Of a DNA stretch of 64,000 nt, positions 26,335 to 34,194 are shown in pieces. The translations under genes were made by a program, and so were the position numbers. This DNA comes from Sphingomonas beigongshangi (GTDB lineage Bacteria > Pseudomonadota > Alphaproteobacteria > Sphingomonadales > Sphingomonadaceae). The notes under the pieces were generated by a model. That model saw only the letters and a program-made list of their open reading frames with translations. It was not told the origin of the DNA and did no database searches. The stretch lies in the NCBI RefSeq assembly GCF_016820445.1, contig NZ_JADHDT010000004.1, forward strand, positions 186,001-250,000, read 5' to 3'. Positions within the stretch are counted from its first letter, which is position 1, and each line of letters starts with the position of its first letter.

Positions 26335-27891
26335 ATGGCCGATCCCTATTACATCACCACCGCGATCCACTATCCCAACGGGCGACCGCATATCGGCCAC
26401 GCCTATGAGATGATCGCCGCCGATGCCATCGCCCGCTTCCAGCGACAGGCGGGGCGCGACGTGCGTTTCCAGACCGGCACGGACGAGCACGGTCTCAAGA
26501 TGGCCCAGACCGCACGCGCACAAGGCATGGAAACGCGGGCATTCGCGGATAAGATGTCGTCATATTTCAGCGACATGGCGTCCGCTCTTAACATCAGCTA
26601 CGATCGCTTCATTCGCACGGTCGAGGCGGATCATTATACCGCGAGCCAGACGATCTGGCGGGCGATGCAGGCAAGCGGTGACCTGTACCTCGATCGCTAC
26701 GAAGGCTGGTATTCCGTCCGCGACGAGGCGTTCTACGACGAGAAGGAACTGGTCGACGGGGAGGGGGGGCAGAAGCTCTCCCCCCAGGGTACGCCGGTGG
26801 AGTGGACGGCAGAGGAGACCTGGTTCTTCCGCCTGTCGAAATATCAGCAGCCGCTGCTCGATCTCTATGCGTCGAACCCGGATTTCATCCGACCGGAATC
26901 GCGTCGAAACGAGGTACTCCGCTTCGTCGAGGGGGGACTTTCGGACCTGTCCGTGTCCCGTACCAGCTTCGACTGGGGCGTGCCGGTGCCGGACAGCCCG
27001 GGCCATGTCATGTACGTCTGGGTCGACGCGCTGACCAACTATCTGACCGGCGCGGGCTATCCCGATGACGCGGCGATGATGGCGCGCTACTGGCCCGCGG
27101 ACCTGCACCTGATCGGCAAGGACATCACGCGGTTCCACACGGTATATTGGCCGGCGTTCCTGATGTCGGCCAACCTGCCGCTTCCGCGCCAGGTCTTCGC
27201 CCACGGGTTCCTGCTGCACCGTGGCGAAAAGATGTCCAAGTCCTTGGGCAACGTGGTCGGACCCGACGAGCTGATAGACGCGTTCGGGGTAGATGCGGTG
27301 CGGTATTTCCTGTTGCGCGAAGTCAGCTTCGGCCAGGATGGCAGCTATTCGGCCGATGCGATCGTGACGCGCGTCAACGCGGAGCTCGCCAACAGCTTCG
27401 GAAACCTCGCACAACGCACGCTTTCGTTCATTGCAAAGAATCTGGGCGGAACGATGCCGGCGGAAGGCAGAGGCGATCCTGCGGATGCGATGCTGATCGA
27501 GGAGATCGTCGTCGCCTGTGCCGGGCTTCGCACCGCGTTCGACGATCTGATGATGAGCCAGGGAATCGAGGCGTGGATGCGCGGCGTCTTCGCCTGCAAC
27601 CAATATATCGATGCGCAGGCGCCCTGGGCGTTGCGCAAGACGGATCCGGAGCGGATGCACGCCGTGCTGCGCACGCTGGTCCGTGCCATACGGATGCTCG
27701 CCATCGCGATCCTACCCGTCGTGCCGAACTCGGCCGGCAAGGTCCTCGATCAGATCGGCGCCGAGGCCCGCGATCATGCCGCGATCGACGATGATGGCTG
27801 GTATGCGCGCCAGGCTGCTGCAGGCTTCGTCATCGCGCCACCGACGCCTGTCTTCCCGCGCCTCGAATTGCCGGTCGCAGCGGAGGCATGA
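26335..27891 (+). CDS. metG: Methionine-tRNA ligase
   Basis: This 518-residue class I aminoacyl-tRNA synthetase charges tRNA-Met. The HIGH motif appears in NGRPHIGHAYEM near residue 20 and the KMSKS loop in RGEKMSKSLGNVVGPDEL. The connective peptide lacks the CxxC zinc knuckles of the longer form, and there is no C-terminal EMAPII-like tRNA-binding domain, so it is the compact type. The ATG at 26335 is chosen because the frame upstream (from 26242) continues into holB. The tatD start overlaps its stop by 4 bp. Confidence 0.97.
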   Translation: MADPYYITTAIHYPNGRPHIGHAYEMIAADAIARFQRQAGRDVRFQTGTDEHGLKMAQTARAQGMETRAFADKMSSYFSDMASALNISYDRFIRTVEADHYTASQTIWRAMQASGDLYLDRYEGWYSVRDEAFYDEKELVDGEGGQKLSPQGTPVEWTAEETWFFRLSKYQQPLLDLYASNPDFIRPESRRNEVLRFVEGGLSDLSVSRTSFDWGVPVPDSPGHVMYVWVDALTNYLTGAGYPDDAAMMARYWPADLHLIGKDITRFHTVYWPAFLMSANLPLPRQVFAHGFLLHRGEKMSKSLGNVVGPDELIDAFGVDAVRYFLLREVSFGQDGSYSADAIVTRVNAELANSFGNLAQRTLSFIAKNLGGTMPAEGRGDPADAMLIEEIVVACAGLRTAFDDLMMSQGIEAWMRGVFACNQYIDAQAPWALRKTDPERMHAVLRTLVRAIRMLAIAILPVVPNSAGKVLDQIGAEARDHAAIDDDGWYARQAAAGFVIAPPTPVFPRLELPVAAEA

Positions 27892-28667
27892 TGTTCGCCG
27901 ACAGCCACTGCCACCTCAACTACAAGGGCCTGATCGAAGATCAGGAGGCGGTGCTGGCGCGCGCGCGCGGTCGCGGGGTCGGCGTGATGCTGAACATCGC
28001 GACGCGCGAACGCGAGTGGGACGATATCGTCGCGACGGCCGAGCGGGAACCCGACGTCTGGGCCTCCGTCGGCATCCATCCTCACGAAGCCGATCAGCAT
28101 CCCCATGTCGACACCGCCAAGATCGTCGAGCGTGCACGGCATCCCCGTATCGTCGGCATCGGCGAGAGCGGTCTCGATTATTTCTATGACCATTCCGATC
28201 GCGATCGCCAGCAAGCGAGCTTTCGCGCGCATATCGCGGCCGCGCGGGAAACGGGGTTGCCGCTGATCGTTCACACGCGCGATGCGGAAGACGATACGCT
28301 ATCGATCCTACGCGATGAGATGGAGCAGGGGGCCTATACCGGTGTCATCCATTGCTTCACCGCTAGCGGCGCCTTTGCCGATGCCGCGATGGCGCTTGGT
28401 CTCTACATCTCCATTTCGGGTATCGTGACGTTCAAGAACGCGCGCGATCTTCAGGACACCGCGGCAAGGCTGCCGATCGACCGGCTGCTCATCGAGACCG
28501 ATGCTCCCTTCCTTGCGCCGGTACCGCATCGCGGCAAGCCGGGCGAACCGGCCTTCGTCGCGGACACGGCGGCCTTTCTCGCGAAGCTGCGCGGTGAGCG
28601 GATCGAAGACCTTGCTGCACGAACCGCGGACAACTTCTACGCATTGTTCTCGAAGGCGGTGCGGTGA
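27888..28667 (+). CDS. TatD family metal-dependent DNase/hydrolase
   Basis: This 259-residue TIM-barrel amidohydrolase-related enzyme has metal-binding signatures: MMFADSHCHL (HxH-type), VGIHPHEAD, GESGLDYFYD (catalytic glutamate), IVHTRDAEDD, CFTASG and LIETDAPFLAP. Family members act as Mg-dependent 3'-5' exonucleases or D-tyrosyl-type hydrolases. ATG codons at 27888 and 27891 are both possible, the first overlapping the metG stop. The stop overlaps the GTG of the next gene (GTGA). The usual metG-tatD linkage supports a housekeeping role. Confidence 0.93.
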   Translation: MMFADSHCHLNYKGLIEDQEAVLARARGRGVGVMLNIATREREWDDIVATAEREPDVWASVGIHPHEADQHPHVDTAKIVERARHPRIVGIGESGLDYFYDHSDRDRQQASFRAHIAAARETGLPLIVHTRDAEDDTLSILRDEMEQGAYTGVIHCFTASGAFADAAMALGLYISISGIVTFKNARDLQDTAARLPIDRLLIETDAPFLAPVPHRGKPGEPAFVADTAAFLAKLRGERIEDLAARTADNFYALFSKAVR

Positions 28668-29428
28668 AAGTCCGCATCCTCGGCTCCGGCACGTCGTCGG
28701 GCGTGCCGCGGATCGGCAACGACTGGGGGGCCTGCGACCCGGCAGAACCGCGCAACCGTCGCACGCGTGCGTCTCTCCTCGTCGAGCATGAGGGTGTGCG
28801 GGTGCTCGTCGACACCAGCCCCGACCTTCGCGAACAGCTTCTCGCCGCCGAAGTCGCCACGGTCGATGCGATCATCTGGACGCATGATCACGCCGACCAT
28901 TGTCACGGTATCGACGATGTCCGCCAGATCTTCCACGCGACCGGCCGACCGGTTCCGGGCTTTGCGCGGCAGCAGACGCTGGAAGCGCTGCGCGATCGGT
29001 TCACCTATGCATTTGCGGGACGCGCGGGCTATCCGCCCACGATCGACGGGACTCTGCTGCCCGACCAGATGACGCTGGGCGGCTTGACGATTTCCGTCGT
29101 CGACCAGCCGCACGGCAACATCCAGTCTGCAGGGCTGCTCTTTTCAGCCGGCGGTAGGACACTCGGCTATGCTACTGATTTTCATGAGTTAACGCCGCAA
29201 ATGCAGGAGCTTTACGCCGGCCTGGATGTCTGGGTGGTCGACGCTCTGCGCTACGCGCCGCATCCCACGCATCCCGACGTGCCGACCGTTCTCGACTGGA
29301 TCACGGCGCTGCGCCCGGGGCGGTCAGCCTTCGTACATATGGATCAGAGCATGGACTATGCCACGCTCCGCGCGACGCTGCCCGCCGGCGTGGAGCCGGG
29401 CTACGACGGGCTGGAATTCCATCTATGA
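28664..29428 (+). CDS. MBL-fold metallohydrolase (PhnP-like)
   Basis: This 254-residue metallo-beta-lactamase-fold phosphodiesterase-like protein has metal-ligand signatures THDHADHCHGIDD, DQPHGNIQSAG and GYATDFHELT, with a late histidine in FVHMDQSM. The N-terminus KVRILGSGTSSGVPRIG is typical of the PhnP-like group. The start is GTG overlapping the tatD stop. Its stop overlaps the ATG of the aspartic protease gene, continuing a run of coupled genes from metG. PhnP proteins cleave cyclic nucleotides or phosphodiesters; the actual substrate here is not evident, and phn genes are absent. Confidence 0.9.
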   Translation: MKVRILGSGTSSGVPRIGNDWGACDPAEPRNRRTRASLLVEHEGVRVLVDTSPDLREQLLAAEVATVDAIIWTHDHADHCHGIDDVRQIFHATGRPVPGFARQQTLEALRDRFTYAFAGRAGYPPTIDGTLLPDQMTLGGLTISVVDQPHGNIQSAGLLFSAGGRTLGYATDFHELTPQMQELYAGLDVWVVDALRYAPHPTHPDVPTVLDWITALRPGRSAFVHMDQSMDYATLRATLPAGVEPGYDGLEFHL

Positions 29429-30042
29429 CACCGGATCTGGGCGGGCATGCCGCTCTGTATCTGCTACTTCTGATCCTGCCGATTTCCGCCCTGATCGCAC
29501 GGCGTGTGCCGATCCTGCGGGTCGTCATCTCCCTTGCGAGCTGGGCGTTCATCGCCGTGGTGGCCCTGGTGGTCGTGAACGAGCGTGAGAAGTTCGATCC
29601 GTATCTGCAGCGCATCGCGGCAGTCCTCAAGCTCGACGACCAGACGGTGGTCGGCAAGGAAACGCGCATTCGGATGAGCGGGGACGGTCATTTCTGGGCT
29701 CGCGTGCGCGTCGACGGCGTCGAGCGGCGCATGCTGGTCGATAGCGGCGCGACGGTGACCGCGCTGTCCGTCGGGACCGCCAACGCTGCCGGCCTGAAGG
29801 TCGAGGCCGGGATGTTCCCGATGGTGATCAACACCGCCAATGGCCAGATCAGCGCAAAGACCGCCACCGTCCGATCAATCCGCCTGGGCGACATCACCGC
29901 GCGCGACCTGGGCGTCGTCGTGTCGCCGGCTTTCGGCGACACCGACGTGCTCGGCATGAACTTCCTGTCGAAGCTGAAGTCCTGGCGCGTGGAAGGGCGG
30001 ACGCTGATCCTCGAGCCCCACCATCCACAGGATTTAACATAA
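29425..30042 (+). CDS. Retropepsin-like aspartic protease (TIGR02281 family)
   Basis: This 205-residue protein has two hydrophobic segments in the first 50 residues (LLLLILPISALIAR; VVISLASWAFIAVVAL), so it is anchored in the membrane with the C-terminal domain outside or inside. The domain carries the retropepsin signature MLVDSGATVTALS (single Asp-Ser-Gly active site, dimer expected) and the DVLGMNFLSKLKS flap-side pattern. Alphaproteobacterial members are conserved and mostly uncharacterised. It overlaps the MBL gene by 4 bp. The target protein is unknown. Confidence 0.88.
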   Translation: MTPDLGGHAALYLLLLILPISALIARRVPILRVVISLASWAFIAVVALVVVNEREKFDPYLQRIAAVLKLDDQTVVGKETRIRMSGDGHFWARVRVDGVERRMLVDSGATVTALSVGTANAAGLKVEAGMFPMVINTANGQISAKTATVRSIRLGDITARDLGVVVSPAFGDTDVLGMNFLSKLKSWRVEGRTLILEPHHPQDLT

Positions 30043-30052
30043 TACATATTAT
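30039..30052. promoter_or_regulatory. AT-rich palindrome between the protease gene and mazG
   Basis: ATAATA-CA-TATTAT is a perfect 6-bp inverted repeat overlapping the protease stop codon, 112 bp upstream of mazG. Such AT-rich sequence is unusual in this GC-rich chromosome. It could be a regulator site or part of a promoter; nothing more can be shown. Confidence 0.3.
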
Positions 30053-30163
30053 CGATCTTGGGTCATCATTCGTCCGGTACCGGTGATGCGCCCCCTCCTG
30101 ACCTTTGAATGATCGGACCGGCTCGCTACAGGACGTGTCCGACAACGGGAAGCTGGAGGCACG

Positions 30164-30934
30164 GTGACACCGGACAAGGCGAATATCGGCAGGCTCGTTG
30201 CGATCATGGCGCGTCTTCGGCATCCGGAGCACGGCTGCGAATGGGATGTCGCTCAGACGTGGTCGACGATCGCGCCCTATACGATCGAGGAAGCCTATGA
30301 GGTGGCGGACGCCATCGCGCGCGAGGATGTGGGCGATCTCAGGGATGAACTCGGCGATCTGCTGCTACAGGTCGTCTTTCACAGTCGCATCGCCGAAGAG
30401 CGCGGTGCGTTCGATCTGAACGATGTCGTCGCGGCGATCAGCGACAAGATGGAACGACGCCACCCCCATATCTTCGCCTATGCCGCCGACGGCGGCCACC
30501 ACCGTTGGGAGGACGTCAAGGCAGCCGAGCGCGCCGCCAAGGGCGCCACGAGCGCGATGGATGGCGTCGCGGCGGGACTCCCCGCGCTCCTTCGGGCGGA
30601 AAAGCTGCAGAAGCGTGCGGCGCGAGTGGGGTTCGACTGGCCGAACGCCGACGGTTCGCGTGCAAAGGTCGTCGAGGAGATCGAGGAGGTCATGGCCGCG
30701 GACAGCACGGATGCGCAGGAGGACGAGATCGGCGACCTGCTCTTTGCGGTCGTCAATTGGGCGCGCCACCTTGGAGTCGATCCCGAAGCGGCGCTGCGTC
30801 GCGGCAACGCCAAGTTCGAACGACGGTTTCGGGCGATCGAGATCGCCGGCGGCGAAGGCTTCTCGTCGCTGAGCCTCGAAGCGAAGGAGGCGCTGTGGCA
30901 GGCGGCGAAGACCGAGACGCTACCCGCGCTGTAG
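30164..30934 (+). CDS. mazG: Nucleoside triphosphate pyrophosphohydrolase
   Basis: This 256-residue MazG hydrolyses NTPs and dNTPs to monophosphates, cleaning abnormal nucleotides. The tandem layout is typical: the first MazG domain holds IEEAYEVADA...LRDELGDLLLQVVFHSRIAEE with the EExxE/ExxD metal ligands, and the second has EEIEEVMA...EDEIGDLLFAVVNWARHL. The GTG start at 30164 is preceded by GGAGG (30155-30159). Its last 15 bases overlap the 3' end of the convergent hflX gene. Confidence 0.95.
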   Translation: MTPDKANIGRLVAIMARLRHPEHGCEWDVAQTWSTIAPYTIEEAYEVADAIAREDVGDLRDELGDLLLQVVFHSRIAEERGAFDLNDVVAAISDKMERRHPHIFAYAADGGHHRWEDVKAAERAAKGATSAMDGVAAGLPALLRAEKLQKRAARVGFDWPNADGSRAKVVEEIEEVMAADSTDAQEDEIGDLLFAVVNWARHLGVDPEAALRRGNAKFERRFRAIEIAGGEGFSSLSLEAKEALWQAAKTETLPAL

Positions 30935-32209
30935 GAAGCGCTCGTAATCCCGTTCGGCCAGCCGCACCTCATATTGCGTCTGGAGGCCCTCGCCATGCTG
31001 ACCAAGCACTTCGCCATGGGCGTGCAACCAGGCCGCCCCTGCGCCGTCGGCGGCATCGAGCGTTATCCAGTAGCGCCGATGTCCCGCCGTCAACTTGGCC
31101 GCCACTTCAGTGACGAGGGTGTCCACCCCCTCCCCGGTCAGCGCCGAAATCGCCACGACGTCGTCACGTCGAACCACCTCGCCCATCATGGCCGTGCGCG
31201 CGTCTTCGTCGAGCAGGTCGAGCTTGTTCCACGCCTCGAACCGCGGCGTCGCGTCGCTGACACCGATCTCCGCCAGCACCGCCTCTACATCGGCGCGTTG
31301 CGCCTCGCTGTCGGGATGCGCGATGTCGCGGACGTGGATCAACAGGTCGGCCGACACCACTTCCTCCAGGGTCGCCTTGAACGCCGCGACGAGTTGTGTC
31401 GGCAGGTCGGACACGAAACCGACGGTGTCCGAGAGGATGGCCTTGTCGATTCCAGGCAGCGAGATCTGGCGCAACGTGGGATCGAGCGTCGCGAACAGCA
31501 GGTTCTCGGCCATCACGTGCGCGCCGGTCAGCCGATTGAACAGCGTCGACTTGCCCGCGTTCGTATATCCCACCAAGGCGATGACCGGCCAGGGCGCGCG
31601 CTGACGGCGTTCGCGATGGAGGCCGCGCGTGCGGCTTACCTGTTCGAGTTCGCGACGAAGCCGCGCCATACGGTCGCGGATCAGGCGGCGATCCGCCTCG
31701 ATCTGCGTTTCACCCGGCCCGCCCAGGAAGCCGAAGCCACCGCGTTGCCGTTCCAGGTGGGTCCAGCTCCGCACCAGTCGGCCCGCCTGGTAATCGAGAT
31801 GCGCGAGTTCGACCTGCAACCGCCCTTCCGCCGTAGCGGCGCGCTCGCCGAAGATCTCAAGGATCAGCCCCGTCCGGTCGATGACCTTCGCTCCGAGGCC
31901 GGTTTCCAGGTTACGCTGCTGGACGGGCGTCAGGCTGGCATCGAATACGACGAGATCCGCCTGATCCTGCTGAACCTGCACCGCAAGCTGCTCGACCTGA
32001 CCGCTGCCGATCAGCGTCGCCGGCTTCGGCTGACGGACGCGCAGTGCGATCCGGTCGGCCACGACAAGCCCGATCGCGGCGGCGAGGCCGGCGGTTTCCT
32101 CCAGCCGCGCGTCGGCGTCACGATGCGCGTCGCCCTGATCCGGCAGGACCACCAGTGCCCGACCGCCGCGGGCGAATTCGTCACGGTCGCGGTTGAAGCC
32201 GGTGCTCAC
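30920..32209 (-). CDS. hflX: GTPase HflX
   Basis: This 429-residue ribosome-associated GTPase splits or rescues stalled 70S ribosomes. The N-terminal nucleotide-binding/GTP-HflX domain (residues 1-200, including [12 protein letters not shown] and [14 protein letters not shown]) precedes the G-domain: G1 GYTNAGKS (214-221), G3 DTVGF, and G4 NKLD in [13 protein letters not shown]. The start is a GTG that overlaps the hfq stop by 4 bp. hfq-hflX linkage is classical across proteobacteria. The 3' end overlaps mazG by 15 bp on the other strand. Confidence 0.96.
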   Translation of the reverse strand: MSTGFNRDRDEFARGGRALVVLPDQGDAHRDADARLEETAGLAAAIGLVVADRIALRVRQPKPATLIGSGQVEQLAVQVQQDQADLVVFDASLTPVQQRNLETGLGAKVIDRTGLILEIFGERAATAEGRLQVELAHLDYQAGRLVRSWTHLERQRGGFGFLGGPGETQIEADRRLIRDRMARLRRELEQVSRTRGLHRERRQRAPWPVIALVGYTNAGKSTLFNRLTGAHVMAENLLFATLDPTLRQISLPGIDKAILSDTVGFVSDLPTQLVAAFKATLEEVVSADLLIHVRDIAHPDSEAQRADVEAVLAEIGVSDATPRFEAWNKLDLLDEDARTAMMGEVVRRDDVVAISALTGEGVDTLVTEVAAKLTAGHRRYWITLDAADGAGAAWLHAHGEVLGQHGEGLQTQYEVRLAERDYERFLQRG

Positions 32210-32691
32210 TCGCCGTCTTCACCCTCATCCGCGAGATTGAGCGGACGCGACGGCTGGATGGTCGATACGGCATGCTTGTACACGAGCTGTGCCATGCCTT
32301 CGCGCTGGAGCAGCATGCAAAACAGGTCGAAACCAGCGATCTGACCCTGCAACATCACGCCATTGATCAGGAACATGGTGACGGGGTCTTCCGCCTTGCG
32401 TACGGCATTGAGGAAGATTTCCTGCAGCAGCGGTTGCTTGCGCTGCGCTTCGCCGACCGACTCGACGATAGCGGCGACATCCATCGGACCCGACGGCATG
32501 ATCGTCGAAATCGCGTGCTTGTAGATCAGCTGCGACTGACCGTCGCGGCGCAGCAGCACCGAAAAATTATCGAACCAGGTGACGATACCCTGCAGCTTGA
32601 CGCCTTTGACCAGGAACATGGTCACCGGGGTCTTCGAGCGGCGAAGTGCGTTGAGAAACAGGTCCTGCAAAGACCCTTGCTTGTCGGCCAT
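32206..32691 (-). CDS. hfq: RNA chaperone Hfq, tandem two-domain form
   Basis: This 161-residue protein is roughly twice the usual Hfq core. Domain 1 spans residues 6-69 ([19 protein letters not shown] at 57-59) and domain 2 spans 86-151 ([19 protein letters not shown] at 138-140); 37 of 63 hand-aligned positions are identical. The proximal-site Q, F and YKH residues are retained in both. Domain 2 has changed the rim arginine pair RR (17-18) to RK (98-99) and the E. coli Lys31 equivalent (Lys32) to Met113. An acidic tail (DEGEDGE) ends the protein. If hexamer-like rings form, three chains would suffice. It lies between ntrX and hflX. Confidence 0.95.
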   Translation of the reverse strand: MADKQGSLQDLFLNALRRSKTPVTMFLVKGVKLQGIVTWFDNFSVLLRRDGQSQLIYKHAISTIMPSGPMDVAAIVESVGEAQRKQPLLQEIFLNAVRKAEDPVTMFLINGVMLQGQIAGFDLFCMLLQREGMAQLVYKHAVSTIQPSRPLNLADEGEDGE

Positions 32692-32817
32692 GAAGTCAGC
32701 CCTTCGTGTTCTTGGCGGGACGTTCGCCCGCTGTCGCGCCGTTTCCCGGCGTCGGATGCCGCCCTGCGCGGGCGACGCCCCTATCTATGAACGCCGACCG
32801 CCCGCGTCCACCCGCGA

Positions 32818-34191
32818 TCAATCCTCGCGCAGGTCGGTGATGCCCAACAGCTTCAACTTGCGGTGCAATGCCGAGCGCTCCATGCCGATGAAGCTTGCCG
32901 TGCGACTGATGTTGCCGGAGAAGCGACGGATCTGGACGCGCAGATATTCGCGTTCGAACGTCTCGCGGGCCTCGCGTAGCGGCGCTCCCATGATGGCGCC
33001 GCCACCACCGCCCAGATCGCCCTGGTCGCCAAGCACCTCCGCCGGCAGCAGGTCGAGATCGATCCGGCCGATACGGTCGCCAGGCGCGAGGATGATCGTG
33101 CGCTCGACGACGTTGCGAAGCTGGCGGACATTGCCTGGCCAATCATAGGATTGCAGCGCGACCATGGCATCGGGTGCGATCTCGGGCGTCGGCACGCGCC
33201 GCTCGGAGGCGTAATGGGCGATGAAATGCTCGACGAGCGCGGGTATGTCCTCGCGGCGTTCCGACAGCGCGGGGATGCTCACCGGCACGACATTGAGGCG
33301 GTAGTACAAATCCTCGCGAAACCGGCCGCCGGCAATCTCCTGCGTAAGGTCGCGCGACGTGGCGGAGACGACGCGGACATCGACCTTGACGATGCGGGTG
33401 CCGCCGATCCGGCTGAAGCTCTGATCGGTCAATACGCGCAGAATACGTGCCTGCGTCGCGACAGGCATATCGGCGATCTCGTCGAGGAACAAAGTGCCGC
33501 CGTGCGCCTGTTCGAGAAGCCCGGGGCGGACGAGATCACCCCCCTCCTCCACGCCGAACAATTCCTCCTCGACCCGCTCGGGCGTCATGCGGGCGGCGCT
33601 GACGATGACGAAGGGCGCGTCGGCGCGATTGCTCCACCCATGGAGAAGGCGCGCCGCGATCTCCTTGCCCACCCCCGCCGGCCCCATGATCAGCACCCGA
33701 CTGCCGGTGGCGGCGACGCGCTTCAACGTCGCGCGCACGCCATTGATCGCGCCCGAGCTGCCGGTCAGATCGGTTTCGCGCCCGACGGTCGCACGCAGCG
33801 ACGCGACCTCGCGCCGCAGCCGCTCCGTCTCGGTCGCGCGTGCGACGAGCAGCAGCAATCGCTCCGCCTCGAACGGCTTCTCGATGAAGTCCGACGCGCC
33901 GCGCCGGATCGCGGCGACGGCCGTGTCGAGATTGCCGTGGCCGGATATGACCAGAACTGGGATCGACGGATCGCGCCGCTTGATCTCGTCGAGCAAATCC
34001 AGCCCGTCTAGCCGCGATCCCTGCAACCATACGTCCAGCAGGACCAGCGAAGGACGGCGCATGGCGATGGCCTCCAGCGCCGCGTCGCTGTTGGCGGCGA
34101 CCCGCGTTTCATAGCCTTCGTCCTCCAGGACGCCGGCGACCAGCTCGCGGATGTCGAATTCGTCGTCGACGACGAGGATGTCGAGGGCCAT
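32818..34191 (-). CDS. ntrX: Response regulator NtrX (sigma54-activator-like)
   Basis: This 457-residue protein has a receiver domain (phospho-acceptor Asp53 in LLDVWL), an AAA+ central domain (Walker A GPAGVGKE, then FLDEIADMP) and a C-terminal Fis-type HTH (NISRTASFIGMERSALHRKL). The GAFTGA loop that NtrC-type activators use to contact sigma54 is not present: the sequence reads FGVEEGGDLVRPGLLEQA at that place, so it may control sigma70 promoters. It lies 3 bp after ntrY, its cognate kinase, in the ntr block. NtrYX regulates nitrogen, redox and envelope functions in alphaproteobacteria. Confidence 0.95.
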   Translation of the reverse strand: MALDILVVDDEFDIRELVAGVLEDEGYETRVAANSDAALEAIAMRRPSLVLLDVWLQGSRLDGLDLLDEIKRRDPSIPVLVISGHGNLDTAVAAIRRGASDFIEKPFEAERLLLLVARATETERLRREVASLRATVGRETDLTGSSGAINGVRATLKRVAATGSRVLIMGPAGVGKEIAARLLHGWSNRADAPFVIVSAARMTPERVEEELFGVEEGGDLVRPGLLEQAHGGTLFLDEIADMPVATQARILRVLTDQSFSRIGGTRIVKVDVRVVSATSRDLTQEIAGGRFREDLYYRLNVVPVSIPALSERREDIPALVEHFIAHYASERRVPTPEIAPDAMVALQSYDWPGNVRQLRNVVERTIILAPGDRIGRIDLDLLPAEVLGDQGDLGGGGGAIMGAPLREARETFEREYLRVQIRRFSGNISRTASFIGMERSALHRKLKLLGITDLRED

Positions 34192-34194
34192 GGA

